From: Paragonimus westermani
Taxonomy: Eukaryota; Platyhelminthes; Trematoda; Plagiorchiida; Troglotrematidae
Assembly: GCA_008508345.1 (NCBI GenBank)
Contig: QNGE01001032.1
Location: forward strand, 124,824 to 188,823
Length of the DNA: 64,000 bases
Direction: 5' to 3'
In this document: positions 1 to 12,500 of the stretch, one piece after another
Numbering within the stretch: the stretch's first letter is position 1
How the letters are laid out: the number at the start of each line of letters is the position of its first letter
Translations under genes and position numbers: made by a program
Notes under the pieces: model-generated
Database searches by the model: none
Told to the model about the DNA's origin: nothing
What the model saw: the letters and a program-made list of their open reading frames with translations, nothing else

Positions 1-477
1 CACTTTTTGCAGCATCTCCAACAGACGTGCACAGATTGCAACGTGCACGCGGTTAACCAAGAAAACTGGCAGCTTTCACGAACGAGAGCGCTTCGCGACT
101 CAATGACTCAAGAGACTGTGACGTGATTGACTTATTACTAATTCGTATTCCCCCGTCGATTATTCCGTGTTATGTCACCCACAAAACTGTTTGTACTTTA
201 AAGCTCCCGGTCTTTTATTTCTACTGCTTTGGAGTTAGACGTGGGTTCGAGCCAGTGTGTAGACTGCAAATGTGCATACCACACTTCCACCCAACACCGT
301 GGGTCCTGAACAAGCAGATGCATAATGTGAGTTATGTGATGTGCTTGACCGTATGTGAGCGTGTTGTTTATTCACCAAGCAAATTACAGGATCGTTCTCG
401 ATCCTTGAAACTTCATTCAAGACATTCGTTAATTAACACATTTTCCTGACTGGTTCGCATTTAAACAGGTACGGAAG

Positions 478-735
478 ACCAAACTGTAAAGTCAGGGCTT
501 CGTTCGGATTCGAAACAGCGACAGAAACAGCATGCATCAACATGGCAAGCGCTCTAACAGCTGAACTACGAAGCCACACCAGGAGCTGGAAATTTCACAT
601 TTTGACTCTGTTACCCACCTGTCTCACTGTCTCATACGGAATCTACCAAATGATCCAGGGGGTTGACTGTCCTTGAAGGATTTCTCAAACAGTTCACACT
701 GGAATCCACCAACGTTACTGCTGAGTATAGAAATT
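478..735 (-). mobile_element. tRNA-derived SINE, copy 1
   Basis: This is a copy of a dispersed element that recurs at 2408-2660, 6611-6910, 48135-48400 and 52510-52680. Read on the minus strand it has a leader with a block resembling GTTGGTGGATTCCAG, then a block on ACAGTCAACCCC and one on GTGGGTAACAGAGTC, then a tRNA-like core, then a short tail with GACTTT and CAGTTTGGTC. Shared blocks occur in the same order in the other copies. Sequence past 735 up to about 790 may belong to the same copy or to a neighbouring partial copy. No protein is encoded. The tRNA origin is seen directly; the SINE assignment is inferred from the repeated copies. Confidence 0.75.
496..575 (-). repeat. tRNA-like core of SINE copy 1
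   Basis: On the minus strand this 80-nt block begins GGCTTCG and ends CGAAGCC, a perfect 7-bp acceptor-type stem. It contains an A-box-like TAGTTCAGCTGTTAGAGC and a B-box-like TTTCGAATCC around a T-loop TTCGAAT. The anticodon arm is not convincing and the T stem is imperfect, so it is a tRNA-derived RNA polymerase III promoter core and not a functional tRNA gene. In other copies the B box is closer to consensus (GGTTCGAATCC). Confidence 0.7.
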
Positions 736-782
736 GTATTAATAATAAGTGGTCCTGCAGACTTGTGATTTAGATGCGAATC

Positions 783-960
783 AAAGGTGAAAATTCAGGG
801 CCTCAGTTGGATTCGAATAAGTGACTGAAACACCACCCCTCGTTAATTTCGTTGGGCAGTTTCCGCCTTAAACCTTGCTATTTCTGTCACTGGCTCGAAT
901 CCAGCTGACTCCGATTTCTCACAGTTGGTTCTCACCTAAACTCAGAAGTATACCAAATTA
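783..960. repeat. Two diverged SINE fragments in opposite orientation
   Basis: Two partial relatives of the SINE at 478-735 adjoin it. Around 790-830 a minus-strand B-box-like piece is seen (forward TTGGATTCGAATAAGTGACTG). Around 870-960 a plus-strand piece contains CACTGGCTCGAATCCAGCTG followed by the CACAGTTGGTTCTCA tail block. Neither retains a full tRNA-like core. The limits are approximate. Confidence 0.5.
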
Positions 961-1930
961 CTTATCATTAAATCCTATCACCTGTTTGTTGGCGATGTCT
1001 AAAACAAAGAACCACTAATTCGTGCATGCCACCTAGCTCATTTCACTGTGAGTTTAAGTTCCGGCGATACTTAGGGGACTCTTCGAACCAAGGACAAATC
1101 CACCTGCTGAGCAATGATTTTACAAGGAGTATTGGAGACCATATAACACAGCCGTGACTATTTACATGGTGCGCCATCGTACAGATTGATCGGTTCGCGC
1201 CAAGACATAAACACAAGACTAAAAGCTACTGTGTGCAGAAAAGGCGCATAATGAACAGTCTGTTTTGAACATTACTCTCAAATATAGCGTGTTCCTTGTT
1301 TTACATGCTAAGCTTAGTTTGTGCTGGAAATAGACATACGGTAATCGGTATCTGATCAGCCAGGTCTGTTAACAAGTGCTATTGTACGGTCTGTATTCAG
1401 TGTATCAGTGACAACGACAAGTATCGAACGGTTGGGGTTGTGCGGCGTGGCTGTTTGGGAAAAAATCTGTAGGTAGCAAGTAGAAGAATAATGAAGACAG
1501 ATCGCTGAGTTGAAATACATCCTTTAACTATAACACAGACGACACTTGTGGCGAATTAAACCTTTGTCTACTTTTAAGCATCTCAACAGTTTCCGATTCA
1601 TATGCGATACAGCGTGTCACCCATCAGGAAGTAGCTCGTGACGTAAATCCTCGAATCCTAACCTATCATGTACTTTTGGTACCCTGACAACGTTCACGTC
1701 TGGTAAGAGCTTCTACATTCAAACAGATTCTGCTGGCCTGTCCTTCATACTTACACAATGGAGCAGGTATACTTACAAGTTCACTCACCATACAAGAATA
1801 GTGGTTAGGGAGTGTAAATTTCCGATGCTCGATGGAACTGACATGACCGAGCAATGATGCAAGCAAAAGATGAGTAGTTCTAATCCAGGCCAGATTACTA
1901 AATCATGGTCCCACTCGGACGCACGTAGCA

Positions 1931-2022
1931 GCGCAAACCAGTTGCAGTGATGGCTAAGTGCAGGCGTCCTTTGGCTTCGGTCACTGTGACAGGCTAATGC
2001 GAATCGGATGCCGCCAACCGTG
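1931..2022. repeat. Dispersed repeat, copy A
   Basis: About 90 bp here match a second block at 36429-36503 with scattered substitutions and a small indel. The most conserved part is CTTCGGTCACTGTGACAGG followed by GCTAATGCGAATCGGATG and CCGCCAACCG. Sequence on either side differs between the two places, so this is a dispersed repeat and not a duplicated gene. No coding capacity is convincing. The family is not recognised. Confidence 0.55.
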
Positions 2023-2407
2023 TGAGAGAGAGGGAGGTGCACTCCGGACACCTGATTACCTATCCTCCATACCAAGACTCATTCATCAAGATGATGCATT
2101 GTACCTCTGTTGGTATGTCGGGATCGTTCGACTGCACATAACGCCAAGTGTAAGGACTCGCCATCCAATCGATCAATGTGTACATCTACCTGTCTGTCAG
2201 AAGGAGCAAGAGTTTGAGAATAACGGAACGAAACATTATTAAATGTGACGATATCAAACACAATTAAGTTTTTGCTGATCGCACAGTAGTTATCTTCTTC
2301 ACCAGTGGCTGATTTACATTCAGCGCTTCCGTGAAGAAAAATGTAACCAGCAATGCCTCCAAACCCAGTTTTTCAGTCAACATTAAAGGCTGATAACTTG
2401 GAAGGAA

Positions 2408-2660
2408 CCAGTTGCAAAGACTTTGGGCTTCGGCTGGATTCGCTCTGGCGTCAGAAACAGTGGTTCATACGCCACAAATGTTTTACTACGTGAACTACAC
2501 AGTCACACTGGAACTCAAAAACTGTATACTGGGACTCAGTTACCTACCGAACCTTCTGTGATCATCGAGGGCTTGACTGACCAAACAGGATTTCTCGAGC
2601 AGTTCATGCTGGGATCTGCCAACGCCATTTGAGACACTTCCAGATTACCAAATCAACCAC
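2408..2660 (-). mobile_element. tRNA-derived SINE, copy 2 (strongly decayed)
   Basis: In the forward direction it starts with GACTTTGGGCTTCGGCTGGATTC, the same order as the tail and B-box side of copy 1, then TCAGAAACAG. It later has CTTGACTGACCAAACAGGAT, TTTCTCGAGCAGTTCATGCT and GGGATCTGCCAACGCC, which correspond to the leader of the other copies. The tRNA core is too diverged to fold. The open frame at 2423-2632 is a by-product of this repeat. Confidence 0.55.
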
Positions 2661-3030
2661 ACTACTTATGAGTAGTAAAACTTTAATGCTCAACTTGATT
2701 GTGCCATCCCCATCACCTATGAAAATAGTAAAGGACCGAATGGCAAATACACTTTGAGTTCACTTAAGCTTGAGTGTGTAAACGTTGCATGGAACGAATG
2801 GTTGAGATCATCCGCTTCACGTTTACTCCGTAGACTGTCACTGTCAATATGACTGAATGCTATGGGCCATCCTGGCGAGCGATCATCCATTTCTTCCATT
2901 CGTGATTCCTAGTTGTGTCTGAACCCGGTGATTGGCCGGGTGTTTCTTTGTGTGTATGTTCCGGAGGTTTAGGTTTTGATGAGTCGTGTATGTCCATCCT
3001 TAGCAGTGTGGGCAAATTTTTAAAGCGAGG

Positions 3031-3051
3031 ACCCTACTACTGTAGTAGGGT
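3031..3051. repeat. Short perfect palindrome
   Basis: ACCCTACTAC, one T, then GTAGTAGGGT: two 10-base arms that pair perfectly around a single base, followed by GTAGT again at 3052-3056. It lies 212 bases beyond the end of the 3263-3522 exon on its downstream side. A stem with a one-base loop would not form as RNA without opening the inner pairs. Function unknown, possibly chance. Confidence 0.4.
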
Positions 3052-3262
3052 TAGTAGTGCTTAAAAAGTACTTATCTGAATCGTTTAAACTGTCTTGATG
3101 ACCACTATGAAAAATAGGACTTGTGATCCATAAGACGATGAAATCGTCACGGTTGGTTCAAACAAAAACGTAACGCAGGATGCAGGTTATCTCAAACGAA
3201 TATGTATTTATCCTTTAATCAAGCTATCGAGTACGCATCAGTAAGTAATATAGAGGACTCAC

Positions 3263-3522
3263 AACTTTGATAGCGTTTCCACATAAACCGCTTTCGGCGA
3301 TGCTGCGAAACCCAAATTTCTGTTCTCTCCGTTGTTGGCCAACATTATCAGCTCACCACAGTGTTTTCTCACAGCATATGTTAGCGCAGTTTGTTCGGCC
3401 ACCACGGCATAACTGGAATCATTGAGTACCAGGCGGATGGCGTCCGAAAAAGACATTATCTTTATGTTTTGGGACTTATATTTCTCATATATTAATTGGT
3501 AGAATCTGTTTGCGTTGGGATC
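3263..3522 (-). CDS. iGluR exon: S2 lobe of the ligand-binding domain
   Basis: The exon starts after an acceptor GTTTGTTTAG, in phase 0, with residues DPNANRFYQLIYEKYK, and ends before a donor GTGAGT in phase 2. It encodes 86 residues of the second half of the glutamate-binding domain. IKIMSFSDAIRLVLNDSSYA corresponds to the usual segment that precedes the conserved tyrosine-alanine and the acidic residue that grips the ligand amino group. That acidic residue is present in VVAEQTALTY. The cysteine in VRKHCGEL is where the family has the first cysteine of the S2 disulphide. LGFAASP replaces the usual GYGVGTP-like turn. In the genome the next exon upstream in the message is 6.4 kb away. The downstream exon was not found. 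Confidence 0.88.
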
Positions 3523-6500
3523 CTAAACAAACCAAGAAAGAGAAAATATTGGCTAGAATGAATAAGGAATGTGCATAATGCATGTCGAGTCGAAATGAGT
3601 GAATTAATGACTTAAGTTTTAATAACGATGAGACTTTGTTTAAGTTCAGGGGATTCATAGATTAACGTACAAGTTAAGTTTTACGGATATACTGACTGTG
3701 TTTTGGAGTAGCAGCTGCAGCAGCTGCGCGTTTGATAAGGTCTCGTTAGCCGGCTTGCTTCTTTCAGCAGAACTGCAGTAAAGATGGTAAACTGCAACAT
3801 TTGCTCCTGGTGTACGCACTCCGTAAACTCAATAAACGACATTAAACGATACGCTTTGATTTGGCGTAATGTACAGAAATCCTTGGTCTGCAAAATCTGG
3901 CCAGCCGGCTACCGGCCGACGCCTGTTCTGGAATCGAGAGCGTTTTGATAAACAACATGCTTGATTTGCGCAGTTCGTTTAACGAAGACAGCTGGGCTAA
4001 TACTCACAGATTTCCAAGAAGTCGAAAACAAACTGACCGCTTCATAGCATAAAAATTTCGGACTGGTACATTATCTTTCAGACTTAGAGCGAGCGATTAT
4101 CTTCTCTGAATTCCTATCTTCTACGTTTACTGAGCATGTCTTGTACGTTTGGTCTGAAGGTTCTCTGTGTAGCCATTTCGGGTGGAGTGTGCTCAAAATG
4201 TTCGTGTTTGCATTTGTTTAGTATTTTGTGTGCGTTGTAGGGCTGTATTTGTCTGTACAAATCAGAAAGCACGCCCGCTACTTCAGCCCGCAGCGAACAG
4301 TGTGATATGCACAGATCGTCACCGAGCGCCCCAGTAAGTTGTACACCAGAGGGTTTGTACGGCCCAATGCTGCTCATGTGTATACCAAAGACCAGCGCTT
4401 TAATCGGTGACTTTATGTGAGTCTTCTTGATCATGCTTGCGTGAACTCAGTGGGGTTAGTGACCGCAGCTAAACAAAATGCTTGTCATTAGGCAGCAATT
4501 TGTGTGTGCACGCGTCCATCCTCACTTGTTGCAAAACTGTCCACCCTTGCGGGCGTACTGCAGTATGCCTTTCTATGGATTGTCCAGCTTCAGGAGAGAA
4601 GCAAAATTATCACGAATGGGTCCCTTCTAGTTTACCGACATCATTATGTTGCCCTTCAGTAATGCACTACCAACGTCCAGCAGCAGTTTGAATGAGTTCC
4701 AGCGTGAGCCAATTTTCGGAGGCACTTGATGAACTCCACATGAAGCAGTACGACCGACGATAAATTTCTAAGCAACCGCCGTGGCCTCACAGTTCAGCTT
4801 ATATTGTGCTTGGCGCGTTTAAACATGTTGTTACATTTGTTGGTTAGGATCCAACAGAAGCTTATATTTTGTGAGGTTAGCTCTCTTCAAAGTTCTTTAG
4901 GAGTGTTCACCAAGTCTGAGAACGTTGGCCACCGCCATGGCCTTTGCAAATCGATCACACAGTCGGATCTGATGTGACAGGAAGCAGCTCGATCGGTCAA
5001 TTCAGCTATCAGGGTTGTTGATAAACTATGTCGAAAGATGTGGAGTCAGTTAGTCAATTAGAAGGGCGATCAACACTGAGCCTGCATAAAACTTTTTAAT
5101 TTTGGAACATTGAAAATAATAGGATTCAGTGGTAGACATGTTTGCCAGAATTTTTATTAACTAATGAGCTTCTGTGGGAAATTTCTCATGGTTGCACACT
5201 TTCTACAGATAAAATTTCTTCGAGTAACTATTGTTACGGATGACTTCCGTCTTGCAAACTTGACCTGAAACAAATCGCCTCTTTGTTCAGTGATTGTAGT
5301 TCTCTGTATAGTTTTGGAAGAAAATGTTAACTTCAAGACTTATGGTTTTTATTGGTTTCTGTAAAATGCATACAAATAAAACAATAACTGATACGTGTTC
5401 ATGTCACCACATTAAGTTCACAGAGTTAAACAAATGTCACCCAGATTTTTACACACACGGATAATATGACCACTAAGAAACACGTGATTTGAGATACCAA
5501 GAACCCTAGTGGTTCATGTAGTCTGTTGTTTGCTCATTTTGACATTCATTTTACAAGCTTTCCACCATCAAACGGAGTGTAAACATCAATGTGTAGTTGT
5601 GTAAGTGTGGGGCTTGGCGGGGTTTGATGAATGCCTGACCATATATGTACAAAGTCGAGATGAACGTTTGTCCTGAATTTTTTGTGGCTACTCCTTGGTG
5701 CTTTTGAACTTTTGATTTAAATTCCGATTGACCAGGTCCTGTTGGAAATCATTCACAGTTGATCGCAGCTAACACATTTCTATATGTATTTCGGTTAACT
5801 CCGTTGGGAAAGAAACACCGTACTCGAGTTACACACATGTTGTTGTATGTATTCTTACCACAGTCGGCACTAGAACTTCAGTCTAGTTTTTGCGAGACAA
5901 CCGTGGTGACAACTCTTAACTGACCTCAGATTAGGCAGGACTGAATAACAAACGCTCAGTCACATTCACTTTGGAGTCAGATCTTCCGACCGTCTCCAAG
6001 GGAAGGACAATAACTTTCCTGTTGCTTTTGTACTTTCGACCTGAAGCAAGACTGGTCACTTCCAGCAGTTTTTGAGATTTACATCTGGAAACTGATTGGT
6101 CGCTTCCTTTTGCTGATGGACCTTGATCTGGAATACGATTAGTAGATCGTTGCCTTCCGACTTGGTAGTTCACGCCTTTGCTTTGGAACTTCGGCCTGGC
6201 TAGCTATCCACTGTTCAACTTTGGCCACCGACCCAAGCCGTTCAAGTTGCTCCTTTTGGGTGATGTGACAGCCTTGGTTCATGGTGGATCACAGATCTTG
6301 TCCAACTCAGGCTTTTTCTTGAACCGGCTGATCAGTACTTGCATTCGATAAACCCTCTTGCGTGTCAGTGTAAATGTTTTGTGGTGCGTTGAAGTTGAAT
6401 GTGTGTAAAGCTTCGATCCCGTTGACGAAGAACAACGAAAACTGACTATGCTCTCTGATAAACGGTTAGTGTTCTTGTGTTCGTGTAGACATTTTTCGTC

Positions 6501-9500
6501 CAGTTCGTTAGGGATAATGTTATCCGCAGCCGTTGCCTTGAATTTCGTACATGGCGCTTTTTCTCATAGCGCGTTTATTTTGGCTTTCAGAATACCTCTT
6601 TTAAATCTGCCACAATACTCATTATTATACAATTCGTATGCTGAGTAGTGGCGCTGGTAGATTCCAGCGTGAGCTGTTTGAGAAATCCTGCAAGGACAGT
6701 CAATCCCTTGGATCATTTGGCCGAGTTCATATGAGACAGTGGAACGGGTGGGCAACAGAGTCCAAATGTAAAATTTCAGAGTTCCTGATGTAGCGCTTGC
6801 CGCGTTGAAACATGCTGTGTCTGTCGATGGTTCGAATCCAGCCGAGGCCTTGACTTTTCACAGTTGGGTCTCATTTATAATCATAAATCTGCCATACTAC
6901 TGACTAGTTATTTTAGTCATAAATTTAAAGTCGATTTTAACAACTCTGCAGGTTGTCGATGTACTACCACAAAAAGAATGTGCATTATAAGTAAATTGTA
7001 AAATCGGACATCTGTACCTTCTGTGTTTTGTGTACCTTGTGAATTCAACAGTGCCTTCCTCGTTGGTTGGAGCATAGTGACACATGATCAGACAACAACA
7101 CCAATCTCACTGATAAACAGATTGGGAATAACAACGTTACGAGCAAGTTGTAATACTCTACGTTTCAACCACCTCTGGTGGCCTTCCTCATCTATCTGGC
7201 AGAGTGACAGTCACTGAGGAAATTTTTCCAGGAGTCATTCGTGCGGCACCTAACTCACCAATCGTCGCTGGAACGAGGATACTGTGTACCAACGCAATTA
7301 ATCGAAGGAACAATTTGATCTATTTTCATTCCATCGAAACCGGTTTGCTCAGGCGTTCTGTCTTGTCAATGTGAAAATTGGCCGGATCGATAGCCGATAT
7401 GTGCGGTTAATCTAACTGCTGTTAATCTAACTTTGTAATTTTTCCAATCAGTATATTAATGTTAAACTATCGCCCATCAACGTAATACCTCTCCACACAA
7501 GTGACAATATCTAACTTCTAAATTGTCCAGTCGTTTAATTGAGTAGTCACTTGATGAACATAGTTTTACCAAAACCAAACAGGATATCCGTGGTTTCTAA
7601 CTGTTAACATAGTTCGGTTACATACGATGACCATAGGCTTAGTGGTGCAGCGTTCACTTTTAAATCATAATTTCAGCTCATGAGGCGAATGGGTCACACA
7701 CACACATCATGGGTTTTACTATCCGATTCGACTCATTCATTTGCCATTATTTATTATCGCTCTTCGTGTATCAGTTTTTCTGTCTGTTGGGTTGCTATCT
7801 ACTAGTGACCACTGGTTCGAATCTCTATGGGTACTCATAATACACTCATCTTGTAACTTGATTACATTCACAAGCTAATTCGAAGTAATTTACTGACATT
7901 TCGTCTGTTTGCCTTTCCGATGTGGCCTTCCGTTGTACTCGCCCACCGTTTGCCGTTTTCGTTTTGCATACACCAGTGTGACAGTTGCCCGATGACAGTT
8001 CGTCGATCACCACGATGTATAATCGTAAACGATCCGTGTAACTTTCTTATTTACTGTCGTGCACCTGGATCCGGCAGTTCCAGCTGAGCATAACCCGTCA
8101 TGTTACTGAAGCTCCTAACATGAACTACGGCCTTCTTTCCGTATTGTATCTCACGTGCCATCCTTTTATCGTTGTGGTATCTTTGTATTATTTAAAACAC
8201 CAGGCTGATATTGTACTTTCCAAAAATCACATTCTTACAGACACTCATATGTTTTTTAAAATCATTGGCATCATACTATAAGTAAATTCAAATATGGCGA
8301 CACTTGCTTTGTTACACTTTTTGTCATTTCAGTAGCAGAAATTCGAGAATTTGGGTGGTTTCATATTGAACATCATCTACACTTGATCGCAGGCTTTGCA
8401 TTCAAAGTAGCCTTTCGGCTAACTCACTTGCATACGTCTGCTTTAAATGGGATCGACTTTTCGTTGGCCGCTTGTTTGGGTCGATTACGCGTCGATCATT
8501 GTAACCGACGCGCTTACAGATTTTATTAGTCGTTGAGATGACTGTCACTAGTAAAAACCAGTCCAAACGTGGTGGGATGATCGCTAAATTTTTTCGCCAT
8601 CGTTGGAAAGACAACCAATTCACAGCTGCGGCAAACAAGATTTTAGAGGCAACTATTGGGTCCAGTAGGTCACGGCATTGGAAATAAGGTGGCATCAGGC
8701 AAGCTCAGGAGGAATGGTTGTGGACAAAACCTATTTACTTCATCGACAACCCAAGACACGTTGTGGCTGACGGCCTAGCGACTGACGAATATAAAATCTA
8801 CGTTTGTGATTTTTTTTAGCAGGTAGGCAGGAGGAGTTGCTCTGTCCAAAGTCTATCTCGATTCCTCGTTTCCTGCAGTTATTCAACCATTCGGAGCATC
8901 ATCCGTGACTTCACATATACAGCAGTCGGAAATCAGTGGTAGTTGAATTTCTTGTACACCCTTGTGCTAGTCTGAATATGACCATGTGTATATGAAGATG
9001 ATCACTTGTGACACTCCAATGGTACTCTTCCTCATTAAAGACAAGACAAATCCAAGTCTAAATTACAACCTAGGGGTACCTGATTTATGATATTATGATC
9101 ATTATGTATTTCTGGGACATTCTTGTTGAGGCTACAAATCAGTTTTATGCTTTGGATTAATTATGAAGAACGATAAGAACGTTTGTTTGCTGGTTATTGA
9201 ACACTGAACAACAGAAATAGTTGAGTGGAGTTTCAGTGGTCAGATGGACTATTTTGCAGCCAACGTTCGAAATAAGGCATTAGACCCAAGTATTGCTTCA
9301 TTACAGCTCGCCCGTCTGCATATCTTTCTACACCAGGGAGATGAACACTGGTTATGTTACAGTGATGCATTTACGTTCACTGCAACTCGGATGTTCTCAT
9401 ATTAGGCACCATCGAGTCGTCATTCAGCCATATTCGCAACGTTATTATGAACAAAGCTATTCATCAAGTTTGTTGGTTTTCGTGATTTCAGCGTGCTGGA

Positions 9501-12500
9501 TTGTTCCATTAATGCAGTCAACGACTGTGATCAAAAGGACGGTTATAGTGTCTGGCCTCAATATAGTTAACTCGTGGAGTACTCAAAAGCTGGAGTTGAG
9601 CCCTGAAGTGCCCAGCATAAGGTCGGTGGCACAGTGGCAAACATAGCTGCTTCACAAAGGCGTGGCTGGTGTTCAAATCTCAGCCATGAGAAGGATATGT
9701 ACTGCTGAGGGGCTCTAGCAACAGCGTAGGTAGGACCTAATGCTGCTTTTGCAAATGGGCCGGACAAAAGTCTATCGGGAATGCAAGTTCTTTTACTGAG
9801 AGTCCATATGAAACTTAGCCTGGAAAACATCTCTTTCTGTGACCACTCGATATTTCGACCACGGGGATTAACCTTGAAACAATGATTAGGGGGAAAAATG
9901 AAATATTAACTAACATACGTGGCAAAAACTTAAAACGGAATCAGTAAAACAATACCTGTCTTACTCTGAATGCGTCATGGGTTGCCGTTCCCGTAATCAA
10001 GACTGGTTTGATGTGATTTTGCTCAGCCAGTTCTTCTAGGGAGTTCACCGGTAAAATTTGCTCGTTTCTAGTCAGATAGGCGGTCATATCGGCTTGCCAA
10101 AACACGTGTGTTAACAGTACCAGAAGCCAGAATGATAGCAGCATGGTTCTGGCTGAGGCTATGGACGGGTAGGTTTCCGGAACTGTTTGAAGAGGGCAAT
10201 ATGAAATACAACTTACTAGTAGCGTAATCATAGTAGTTGCTTGGACCGTCGGTCAACGTGCCACTTCCATTCGAAAGTCGCTCAAAACAAACAACGTTAG
10301 CAGCTTTGCTTTTTGCTTATTATAAAATCACGTCCATCATCCAGGTACCTCAACAGGAAAATTACAAACTACATTTCGTAGTTGGCGTACTGTTAGTCTA
10401 GAGAAGACCGGTACGTATTTCCGTATTCAATTCAATTATGACGATGACAGTGATGATGGTGATTGGATGATTTTGGTTTTGTTCAAATCAGGTGGTAACG
10501 AGGAATACGGTTTACTTGAAGGATGAATACATTGTCTGGATATAAGGCGGCTGTGGAAAAGGTAGTTGCATAAGTTTAACCTAACGTGGAGTCCGTCGCT
10601 AGCTTCAACATCAGTGAATCACCGCCAGTTAATAGACGCGTAAGATAAGAATGCATTGTACAATGCCACAAACCAAGGGAAGCTATAAGCGCTTTCAGTT
10701 ACAGAATATACAGAACTGGCGTCGGACGACTCGGAAGAAACCAACAGATGGCATCAGAAATTTTGTTGTGAAAGATAAGCGTTTCAAAACAATTAACTCG
10801 ACACGATTACACAAAAGCCGCCAAATTATTTTGAATAGTTCGGTATTTTCCGATGAAACTATGCGAAAGACAGAGAAATGATAAGCATTCAACTTTGAGC
10901 CCAGTGAATTAAAATACTTGTGAACGTGACAAAAGAGAGGAACAGAAAGATAGAACACAATCGGTTTTTACAGGACAAGAAGAGAGGTTTAGAATCAAAT
11001 GCCTGCGTATGCATTTGATGAAGTTTGTTTGCAGAGCTGCAAACTTAAAACTTGCTGCGTTTTTGAGAAATAACGTATTAGTTCAATACCTTGTCTGTCC
11101 CCTGTTGTTAGTTTATTCATTGTGAAACTGTGTGTAATCTGAGTTTATAAAATTTTTGAATGCCTGTATCGTTCACAGTAAATAGTAGGAGAGATGCAAT
11201 AAATCAAGACTCAAACCAGACAAAAAAAACTGTTGACTGACATCTTTCGCTTTAGTGATATGTTATCTACCATCCCTATCTAACCCATATAAATGTGTTG
11301 TATTTAGCCTGATGATGAAACACCGAAAACGAGCTTGTTTGCTACGCATTTCTTCTCATTAGTTTACTGTTCGATCTGAAACAGAACTGGTCATTGTTCT
11401 CAAAAATATGGGCTCAACTTGTAAACAGAATGAAACATCTCCAAACCAACTATTATCCTGAACACTAGCTGATAGGTGATCGATTTTATTTTTCCCACAC
11501 GGCAGTGGCGAATTTTATTAGATACTTGGTTGCTCACTACGCAGCTAGTTAATACATTTATTCTAGTCCATTACACTGCGAAAAAGTTAAGCAAATTACC
11601 CGATCGCTGAACTGCTAACTCCTTGATTCTATACTGTCAGTCATGGGTTGATATAGCTTTCAATCCTACCATTATCCGAATTCCAATTATACAAGTCAGA
11701 AGAATGTTTAATGAACTTGAGGGGTACATATTTAGGAACCGTATGACCATATGTTCAGCAGACGTTAAAAGAACGGTCAACTCAGTCTAACTATCAAAGG
11801 TGGTGGGAGACGTTCGGCGTTATTTGGAAGCACTATTGGGTAACGGATACCAAGAAAAACGTAGGCACACTTATGAGCATGCAAGATTTGTAACTAGACT
11901 TTGTTGAATGTGTTGAACGAAACTATGAATATGGTTACAGAAATGTTGTGATCTGGCGAAAAGTTTTGTACCTGGTGAAAAAACATTTCAGAAATATTGG
12001 AGACCTACACAGACCACGTGGTAGTAAGCATGTAACCCCTAGATTGAGGACTAAGCACTAGGAGTTGGTATACGACACGATATTTTTAACATAAAATGTA
12101 GGTCTTAGAACCTTAGAAAAAAGTTACTTATAATAAGCTACCCTGACAGCTACTGGCTAAACGTAGAGCTTGAGAATTTTGAAAGCTGCGACAAGCAGAA
12201 TTCCTTGTTTTTAATCTGATGTTTCACAGGAGCATACTTACAGTTCGTCCTCTTGAAGAAGAGTAATTAGGTGGGAGAATATTCGGGAATTATACGCCTA
12301 CGTTGGAACGTTTGGGTATTTGAAAAAGACCATCCAGGCGATTGATAAAGAAATATGTTACTAAACCTTGCATCCGAAAGACGACATAATATGTAGACGT
12401 TCGCAGATCTTAGGGATGAACGTGGAAGTCGTATAAAGTAAAGCACAAAAATGGAGAGCTACAACTTGGATGCCAATCAAATAACTGACCCTTATGAAAG

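Larger units (their letters stand above)
1..3262. other. Flank downstream of the last recognised iGluR exon
   Basis: This stretch lies beyond the last supported exon of the minus-strand glutamate receptor gene. One or more further exons should follow, because the exon ending at 3263 stops in phase 2 before the fourth membrane helix. I looked on the minus strand for a tryptophan-rich end of S2 followed by a glycine-rich hydrophobic helix and did not find it. What can be recognised is repeat DNA: SINE copies near 478-735, 783-960 and 2408-2660, a dispersed repeat at 1931-2022, and a short palindrome at 3031-3051. The open frames of 60-108 codons here show no family resemblance. Confidence 0.5.
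3523..9964 (-). other. Intron between the M3 and S2 exons
   Basis: A 6.4 kb phase-0 interval, donor GTAAGA next to 9965 and acceptor TTTGTTTAG next to 3522. It holds one SINE copy (6611-6910), a tRNA-like element (9621-9830), and otherwise low-information AT-rich sequence. A 106-codon minus-strand open frame at 4114-4434 (with GALGDDLCISHCSLRAEVAG near its middle) has a fairly protein-like composition but no family resemblance, and sits inside the intron with no obvious splice sites. I see no other coding signal. Confidence 0.6.

Noticed and set aside
4114..4434. 106-codon minus-strand open frame
   Set aside because: No family motif, no splice signals at useful places, and it lies in an intron whose two flanking exons join perfectly in phase 0. 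It is mentioned only in the intron entry.
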